Positions 6,936-11,133 of a stretch of DNA of 11,133 bases are shown one piece after another; position 1 is the first letter of the stretch, and each line of letters starts with the position of its first letter. The translations under genes and the position numbers were made by a program. The notes beneath the pieces were generated by a model. The model had not been told where the DNA came from. It made no database searches and worked only from the letters and a program-made list of their open reading frames with translations. The stretch comes from Chitinophagales bacterium (GTDB taxonomy: Bacteria; Bacteroidota; Bacteroidia; Chitinophagales; UBA2359): contig JAHDDN010000149.1 in NCBI GenBank assembly GCA_020629335.1, positions 1 to 11,133 on the forward strand. The letters run 5' to 3'.

Positions 6936-6989
6936 AAAATAGTATTAAGACTTTTCTTTTCAGACTGCTAAGTTAATTTTAAAGTCACA

Positions 6990-6997
6990 CAAAAGTA
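6990..6997 (-). promoter_or_regulatory. -7 promoter box for the DUF1573-yajC-YbbR-coaE row
   Basis: On the minus strand TACTTTTG fits TAnnTTTG exactly and lies in GTACTTTTGTG, the same 11-mer found before the hydroxyacyl-CoA dehydrogenase gene. ATTGG ends about 11 bp upstream, too close for a normal -33 box. Transcription from here would give a leader of about 50 nt before the ATG at 6935, and the box sits in the 85-bp gap after nusB. Confidence 0.6.
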
Positions 6998-7020
6998 CAT
7001 TTTACTAACCAATCATGAAA

Positions 7021-7962
7021 TTATTCCTTTAATCCACGCCCAGATTTTCGCAATCTGCCCTCATTTTGAAGCTGTTTCATTAATCTATCCAATATTCCAT
7101 TAATAAAGTCTTTGCTCTTAGGCGTACTATAAAGCTTTGAAATCTCAATGTACTCATTCAATGTCACCTTAATTGGGATATTGGGGAAAAATAGCATTTC
7201 ACACAATCCCATTTTAAGCAACAACATATCAATAGTCGTCAAACGATTAATATCCCAATTTTTTAACTGTGGCTCTATCAATTCCAAAAATACCTGATCA
7301 TTTTCAAGCGTCTTATTGAACAACTCTTTGGCAAATACCTCTAATACTTCCCAATTAAGCTCCTTCTCATTTAATAGAACTTTAAATTCCTTCTCCTCTT
7401 TTACCTTAGACAAGCGCTTTTTAGTAAAAGTCATGATCAACTTCTCATCATCAATCCAAGTAGGAAAGGCAAACTCTAAATTAGTTAAGAAATCCTCTTC
7501 TTTCATCATTACCTTATTCAGCAAATAAAGAATAATTTTCCGATCATCCTCCCCATTAATTGTCTCCTTTACTAAATAATGCTCAAATTCAGTTGATGCA
7601 TTCAAACGCTTATACAACTTCTTCACTAAATCATCATCATGATGACGGTGCAACTGCTCTTTCTTCAAAAGCTCGAAAAAACGATCGTTATCACCTATCG
7701 ATTTAACAATCTTATTCTCCATCAAACGCGTACTGATTATATCCGCATTGGTTTGAATATGGAGACCCTTGATCCGCTTATTTTCAATCTCCTGATAATG
7801 AGCAACCTCATAAATGTAATTGAAAATGTACAAGTAATTTAAGTAAGAATTACGCAAATTTTTCTTCAAGGTATTGGTCTGTGTCCCAATTGGTAAATCA
7901 TTGACAGTCTGTGCATATAAAGACTGCATCACCTTAACCCGCAAATGCCTTCTGTTTAACAT
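7021..7962 (-). CDS. nusB: Transcription antitermination factor NusB, long Bacteroidota form
   Basis: NusB binds boxA RNA with NusE (S10) and takes part in rRNA antitermination. This protein has 313 residues, about twice the E. coli length, as in most Bacteroidota. The start, MLNRRHLRVKVMQSLYAQ, matches the family's first helix. The middle (about 25-190) is a lineage-specific helical insertion rich in Lys and Glu. The C-terminal NusB domain (about 200-300) is clear: WDINRLTTIDMLLLKMGLCEMLFFPNIPIKVTLNEYIEISKLYS (236-279), then STPKSKDFINGILDRL (279-294). Transcription may continue into the DUF1573 row, but that row has its own promoter 85 bp on. Upstream, copy 2 of the two-hairpin element ends only 25 bp before the ATG in the sense direction, so any transcript from farther up carries it as leader. 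Confidence 0.93.
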   Translation of the reverse strand: MLNRRHLRVKVMQSLYAQTVNDLPIGTQTNTLKKNLRNSYLNYLYIFNYIYEVAHYQEIENKRIKGLHIQTNADIISTRLMENKIVKSIGDNDRFFELLKKEQLHRHHDDDLVKKLYKRLNASTEFEHYLVKETINGEDDRKIILYLLNKVMMKEEDFLTNLEFAFPTWIDDEKLIMTFTKKRLSKVKEEKEFKVLLNEKELNWEVLEVFAKELFNKTLENDQVFLELIEPQLKNWDINRLTTIDMLLLKMGLCEMLFFPNIPIKVTLNEYIEISKLYSTPKSKDFINGILDRLMKQLQNEGRLRKSGRGLKE

Positions 7963-7987
7963 ATTCTTCTCTATAATATTAGTTTCT

Positions 7988-8207
7988 GGGGCTTCCCCTT
8001 TCTGATTTTTTTATTCGACCCGTAGGGGCGCTACCTATGTGTGCGCCCTCGAATAAAAAATCAGAAAGGGGCGGGCTATCCGCTCTTATGTGGCAAAAGA
8101 TAGTAATGAGTATTGGGTAATGAGTATTTAGACAAATTGTACTCACTACTTTATACCCACTACTCAATACTAAAAAAGCCACATACCGCTTCTATCCCTA
8201 AGCCAAA
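7988..8207 (-). repeat. Structured two-hairpin intergenic element, copy 2
   Basis: This is read on the minus strand from 8207. Box A is 8207-8178 (TTTGGCTTAGGGAT then AGAAGCGGTATGTGGC). Hairpin 1 is closed by 8178-8185 with 8087-8094, and its interior 8101-8126 pairs with 8141-8173 apart from a 7-nt bulge and a few mismatches. Box B is AGCGGATAGCCCG (8084-8072). Hairpin 2 has near-perfect 23/24-bp arms, 7995-8018 with 8049-8071 (one bulged T), and inner stem 8026-8031 with 8043-8048. Box C, GGAAGCCCC, is 7996-7988. Copy 1 is at 955-1189. The boxes are conserved between copies, while the hairpin sequences are unrelated but still pair. A 67-codon open frame across it is spurious. It lies in the 539-bp gene-free region 7963-8501, with its 3' end 25 bp before the nusB start. 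Confidence 0.88.
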
Positions 8208-8336
8208 AATTAAATACCTTTTATTCTATTTTAAAAGAGTTGGTAAAAATTGGTTATAATCATTTAACTTATCTAAGCACAAAGGAACGAAAAATTAAGG
8301 GATTTCGGGCTTTTACGAGCAATTTAAAGCAGTGAA

Positions 8337-8363
8337 TTATAAAAAAAGTGCTTTTTTTTATAA
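8337..8363. repeat. AT-rich palindrome in the nusB / ABC transporter divergent gap
   Basis: TTATAAAAAAAG (8337-8348) and CTTTTTTTTATAA (8351-8363) are complementary except for one extra T, with TG between them, and are followed by a T-run. The stem is almost all A-T, so it would be a weak terminator at best. It lies between divergent genes, where no terminator is needed. The rest of 8208-8465 is AT-rich, and I see no gene in it. Confidence 0.5.
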
Positions 8364-8465
8364 ATTTTTAATTACAGTTTCAAGCTTCGAATATTTTGTT
8401 TAAATAAACCTCATAAATAAAGCCTTAATTCTTAACATTTTTAATTCGATCAAACTAATTTCAAT

Positions 8466-8473
8466 TAAGTTTG
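8466..8473 (+). promoter_or_regulatory. Candidate -7 promoter box of the ABC transporter gene
   Basis: TAAGTTTG fits TAnnTTTG and lies 28 bp before the ATG at 8502, a normal distance for a short leader. No TTG lies at the expected -33 spacing, where the sequence is T-rich (around 8438-8446). Moderate support only. Confidence 0.5.
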
Positions 8474-8501
8474 TTCGTCCATATAACAGACCCAGATTAA
8501 T

Positions 8502-10292
8502 ATGAAACACCTTTTTTACCTCAATAAATTCTTTCTCAAATACAAATTCCGTTTTTTACTAGGAATTCTGTTTGTAGCGCTATCAAATATCTTTGGTGTA
8601 TTTCCTCCACAAGTTATCCGATACGCATTTGACCTTGTAAAAGAAAACATTGCACATTATAAATTGTTCGATGGTTTTGAATTACAAGCAAGTTATTATA
8701 GCGTTTTTAGTAGTATTTTATTATTTTTTGGAGTAGCGGTACTTGCATTAGCTATCATGAAAGGAATTTTTCTATTCCTTATGCGCCAAACAATAGTTGT
8801 TATGTCAAGGCTAATTGAGTTTGATCTGAGAAATGAAATCTATGATCACTATCAAAGTTTAAGTACCTCCTTTTTCAAAAGAAACAAAACAGGTGATTTA
8901 ATGTCTCGTGTTACAGAAGACGTTAATCGGGTGCGTATGTATCTAGGGCCAGCGATCATGTACGGCATTAATTTGATCGTTTTATTTATCATGGTAATTG
9001 GTACTATGCTAAAAGTAAATGCGGAACTCACCTTTTATGTTTTGCTTCCTTTGCCCATTCTATCCATATCTATTTATTATGTCAATACACTCATCAATAG
9101 AAGGAGTGAAGCCATCCAAAGACAATTGTCAACCTTGACAAGTACAGCGCAAGAAGCATTTTCAGGAATCAGAGTTTTAAAAGCCTATGTCCAAGAAGAT
9201 AATTTCAATAACTATTTTAGCGAGGAGAGTGAAAGCTATAAAGAAAAGTCATTAAATCTCGTCAAGGTGAATGCGGTCTTTTTTCCATTAATACTATTAT
9301 TAGTAGGGATAAGCACCATTATTACGATTTATGTAGGCGGTATCGCTGTGATGAATGGAAAATTCACAGCAGGTAACATTGCGGAGTTCGTGCTTTATGT
9401 CAATATGTTAACCTGGCCGGTTACCTCCTTAGGATGGGTTGCTTCTATTATTCAAAGAGCAGCCGCCTCGCAAGAAAGAATCAACGAATTCTTAGCCGTT
9501 GAATCAGAAATTATCTCTGGAGACAAAGAGGTAAGCACATTTGACGGAGCCCTTGCATTTAAGAATGTTAGCTTCACCTATCCTGATACAGGCATAAAAG
9601 CACTCAAAAACATTAATTTCAGCCTCCGACCAGGCCAAAGCATGGCCATTATCGGTAAAACAGGGAGTGGCAAAACAACTATCGCCGATTTATTATTGAG
9701 GAAATACGTAATTGATAGCGGTGTTATTGAAATAGACGATCAAGATATCACCGAATTTAAGCTGATTGATCTTAGAAGAGAGATCGGATATGTTCCTCAA
9801 GATGTCTTCCTATTTTCAGATACAGTTGAGAAAAATATTGCATTTGGAGTGAAAGACCCTGATAGAGAGGAAGTTATAAGAGCTGCTAAAGGCGCCGCCG
9901 TTTATAAAGACATAAATGGCCTAAGTGAAGGTATGCTAACAATGGTAGGAGAGAGAGGCGTAACTTTATCTGGAGGACAGAAACAACGAATATCTTTAGC
10001 CAGAGCATTGATTAAAAAACCAAGTATTATCCTTTTAGATGATTGTCTATCAGCAGTTGACGCTAATACAGAGCAAATAATATTAGAATATCTAAATAGC
10101 TACTTGTCAGGCAAAACAGCTATAATTATTACCCATCGAATATTTTCTTTAATAGATTTTGATCATATAATTGTACTCGAAGATGGCGAAATTATTGAGC
10201 AAGGTAAGCACGAAGAATTATTGTCGTTAAATGGCAATTATGCTGCTTTATATACTCAGCAATTAGAAGAAAGAGAAAAAAAGACAACATAA
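8502..10292 (+). CDS. ABC exporter half-transporter (MdlA/MsbA-like, TMD-NBD)
   Basis: The 596 residues make one type-IV ABC exporter half-unit: six membrane helices in about 1-310, then one ATPase domain in about 340-585. The membrane part has the family's coupling region (SFFKRNKTGDLMSRVTEDVNRVR, roughly 125-147). The ATPase domain has Walker A GKTGSGKT (385-392), Q-loop YVPQDVFLFSDT, signature LSGGQKQR (489-496), Walker B IILLDDCLSAVD (509-520) and switch His in IITHR. The usual catalytic Glu after Walker B is Asp514; the LDD..SAVD form is known from one partner of heterodimeric exporters such as MdlA-type proteins, whose second subunit carries a normal Glu. No second half-transporter lies in the window, so the partner is elsewhere or the protein works as a homodimer. 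The substrate (lipid, drug or peptide) cannot be predicted. The PUR-like gene follows after 72 bp. Confidence 0.92.
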   Translation: MKHLFYLNKFFLKYKFRFLLGILFVALSNIFGVFPPQVIRYAFDLVKENIAHYKLFDGFELQASYYSVFSSILLFFGVAVLALAIMKGIFLFLMRQTIVVMSRLIEFDLRNEIYDHYQSLSTSFFKRNKTGDLMSRVTEDVNRVRMYLGPAIMYGINLIVLFIMVIGTMLKVNAELTFYVLLPLPILSISIYYVNTLINRRSEAIQRQLSTLTSTAQEAFSGIRVLKAYVQEDNFNNYFSEESESYKEKSLNLVKVNAVFFPLILLLVGISTIITIYVGGIAVMNGKFTAGNIAEFVLYVNMLTWPVTSLGWVASIIQRAAASQERINEFLAVESEIISGDKEVSTFDGALAFKNVSFTYPDTGIKALKNINFSLRPGQSMAIIGKTGSGKTTIADLLLRKYVIDSGVIEIDDQDITEFKLIDLRREIGYVPQDVFLFSDTVEKNIAFGVKDPDREEVIRAAKGAAVYKDINGLSEGMLTMVGERGVTLSGGQKQRISLARALIKKPSIILLDDCLSAVDANTEQIILEYLNSYLSGKTAIIITHRIFSLIDFDHIIVLEDGEIIEQGKHEELLSLNGNYAALYTQQLEEREKKTT

Positions 10293-10298
10293 TCGTTA

Positions 10299-10326
10299 TA
10301 ATTTTGATTAAAAAAAATTAAATTTG
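10299..10326 (+). promoter_or_regulatory. Two tandem -7 boxes before the PUR-like gene
   Basis: TAATTTTG (10299-10306) and TAAATTTG (10319-10326) both fit TAnnTTTG, exactly 20 bp apart. The downstream one would give a leader of roughly 35 nt before the GTG at 10365. The TTTTG of the first could also act as an upstream element for the second, though the 12-bp gap is short. The gene probably has its own promoter besides any read-through from the ABC gene. Confidence 0.5.
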
Positions 10327-10364
10327 TGAAGAGACAAATTTTCTAAACATTTAAACAATACAAA

Positions 10365-10856
10365 GTGGAGGACGGAAATAGTAACAGATCGAACAGATTT
10401 GAAGGAATCTTCTCCAAGGTGGTGAGGGCTGGTAAGAAAAGAACTTACTTTATTGATGTTAGAAGCACAAGGGCTAACGATTATTATCTAACCATTACAG
10501 AAAGCAAAAGACGTTTTGAGGATGGCACTTATGAACGACACAAATTACACCTTTACAAAGAAGATTTTACCAAATTTATCGAAGGATTGGAAGAAACGAT
10601 TAATTATGTAAAAGAAGAACTCATGCCAGAATACGATTTCGATGAGTTTAACTACGCTAAATTTGATCGTGAAAAAAGTAATTATAATTCAGATAGTTCT
10701 AATCATTCAGAAAACGATACTGAAGAGGAAGAATCCAGTGCAGAGGAGGATTCCAATGAAGAAGAAACTTCAGAATACAATTACGACAGTGATTCAGATG
10801 ATGAAAATGCTGATTCTGAAGAATTTGATGAGGAAGATGAAGACAATAAATGGTAG
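10365..10856 (+). CDS. PUR-alpha-like (DUF3276) nucleic-acid-binding protein with acidic tail
   Basis: Residues 12-90 match the Bacteroidota DUF3276 / PUR-alpha family: FEGIFSKVVRAGKKRTYFIDVRSTRANDYYLTITESKRRF, then LYKEDFTKFIEGLEETINYVKEEL. Bacterial PUR proteins, such as BpuR of Borrelia, bind single-stranded DNA or RNA; binding is inferred from family, not shown. The start is GTG at 10365: the frame is closed by TAA at 10344-10346 and no ATG lies between, while the next candidates would cut into the domain. No Shine-Dalgarno is evident. From about 109 to 161 the protein is an extremely acidic Asp/Glu/Ser/Asn tail, ending NKW; this makes it 163 residues against the roughly 100-130 I would expect. 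The tail is probably disordered. The gene is followed after 21 bp by a strong terminator. Confidence 0.88.
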   Translation: MEDGNSNRSNRFEGIFSKVVRAGKKRTYFIDVRSTRANDYYLTITESKRRFEDGTYERHKLHLYKEDFTKFIEGLEETINYVKEELMPEYDFDEFNYAKFDREKSNYNSDSSNHSENDTEEEESSAEEDSNEEETSEYNYDSDSDDENADSEEFDEEDEDNKW

Positions 10857-10877
10857 TCATCTTTAAATAAAAGATCA

Positions 10878-10913
10878 AAAAAAGGGTTCAACTATTTGGT
10901 TGAACCCTTTTTT
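10878..10913. terminator. Bidirectional intrinsic terminator
   Basis: A perfect 9-bp stem, GGGTTCAAC (10884-10892) with GTTGAACCC (10899-10907), has a 6-nt loop TATTTG. It is preceded by an A-run and followed by six T, which extend the stem by further A-T pairs. Because both flanks are homopolymeric it can stop transcription on either strand: + from the PUR-like gene, - from any gene entering at the right edge. Confidence 0.92.
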
Positions 10914-10921
10914 GTTGATTA

Positions 10922-11087
10922 TTAAGTAGTTGACGGTAATTATTTGGGTATTATTGATGAGTTTATTTTTAGCTTAGACAAGGCATTTTTAGCCAGTAAT
11001 AGCAGGGCTATTGCTAATAAAAATAACGCAGTATAAGCTAAAAAGAAGCCAGCAGAATTGCCGAAATAATTGACGTTAATTACTTAA
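10922..11087. repeat. 166-bp imperfect palindrome after the terminator
   Basis: The two halves are inverted copies meeting at a 3-nt centre (AGG, 11004-11006). Outer arms 10922-10948 and 11061-11087 agree at 22 of 27 positions. Next come weakly matching 16/17-nt stretches, then a perfect 11-bp pair TTTTTAGCTTA (10966-10976) with 11034-11044, then a 27-nt inner part with about 15 matches that includes the perfect AATAGC/GCTATT (10998-11003/11007-11012). Overall roughly two thirds of positions pair with only one gap. It is not explained by the neighbouring genes; it could be a decayed miniature inverted-repeat element or a structured RNA. Confidence 0.6.
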
Positions 11088-11133
11088 CTGAATAATTCTT
11101 CTATATCTTGTACGCTTAAATTTTTCAACATAC
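11084..11133 (-). CDS. Possible 3' end of a minus-strand gene (partial, unidentified)
   Basis: On the minus strand the frame entering from the right edge reads MLKNLSVQDIEELFS and stops at TAA (11086-11084). Its codons (AAA, TTA, GAA, GAT) are typical of this genome. A second frame, VEKFKRTRYRRIIQLSN, also stops soon after, so the coding frame is not settled. The bidirectional terminator to the left would suit a gene converging from this side. Beyond the first stop the same frame continues as a hydrophobic stretch (NYFGNSAGFFLAYTALFLL) to a second TAA near 10942, but without an ATG, GTG or TTG start before it. No function can be assigned. Confidence 0.3.
   Translation of the reverse strand, partial: MLKNLSVQDIEELFS

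Noticed and set aside
7979..8182. 67-codon minus-strand open frame upstream of nusB
   Set aside because: It lies almost wholly within copy 2 of the element and translates its hairpin arms; its sequence has no relation to the frame over copy 1, so no peptide is conserved.
7988..8207. CRISPR array or known riboswitch
   Set aside because: There are only two distant inverted copies, no regular spacers, no cas genes, and the conserved boxes match no riboswitch core I know.
10642..10866. 74-codon plus-strand frame inside the PUR-like gene
   Set aside because: It is an out-of-frame reading of the acidic GA-rich tail, giving a Lys/Ile-rich low-complexity product.
10939..11083. Small membrane-protein gene on the minus strand (NYFGNSAGFFLAYTALFLL region)
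   Set aside because: No ATG, GTG or TTG start precedes the hydrophobic part after the in-frame TAA, and the sequence is one arm and centre of the palindrome.

Overview
The window looks like chromosome of a low-GC Bacteroidota bacterium, probably Cytophagia- or Flavobacteriia-like (class is a guess). Evidence: Bacteroidota-type -7 promoter boxes (TAnnTTTG) stand before several genes. Shine-Dalgarno sequences are mostly weak or absent. NusB is the long two-part form typical of the phylum. A DUF1573 lipoprotein, YajC, a YbbR-like protein and CoaE sit in one tight gene row, and a PUR-alpha/DUF3276 protein is present. I see no tRNA, rRNA, CRISPR array, transposase or phage gene.

Layout. Positions 1-915 hold the 3' part of a GT4-type glycosyltransferase that enters from the left edge. 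Positions 916-1295 have no credible gene but hold copy 1 of a structured two-hairpin repeat element. Then, all on +, come a Sua5/YrdC/TsaC protein (t6A tRNA modification, 1296-1859), a 3-hydroxyacyl-CoA dehydrogenase with its own promoter (1947-2834), and an arginine-deiminase-family protein lacking the nucleophilic cysteine (2901-4154). A convergent block on - reads nusB (7021-7962), then DUF1573 lipoprotein, yajC, YbbR-like and coaE (6935 down to 4209). The last four are spaced 6-16 bp apart and start from a promoter at about 6990. Between nusB and the next + gene lies a 539-bp gene-free stretch (7963-8501) with copy 2 of the element, oriented toward nusB. On + follow an ABC exporter half-transporter (8502-10292), a PUR-alpha-like nucleic-acid-binding protein with a long acidic tail (10365-10856), and a strong bidirectional terminator. 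Past the terminator is a 166-bp degenerate palindrome, and perhaps the 3' end of a - strand gene at the right edge.

How the genes work together. Most genes are housekeeping: tRNA modification, transcription antitermination, CoA synthesis, Sec-translocon accessory, beta-oxidation or butyryl-CoA chemistry. The best candidate for something undescribed is the two-copy element (955-1189 on +, 7988-8207 on -). Three short boxes are nearly identical between copies, while the two hairpins between them have unrelated sequences that still pair over their length. That pattern points to selection on structure (an RNA, or a mobile palindromic repeat). Other points of note are the arginine deiminase homolog without its catalytic Cys, a hairpin over the YbbR-like start codon next to the yajC stop, a lone ABC half-transporter with Asp in place of the catalytic Glu, and the palindrome at the right edge.
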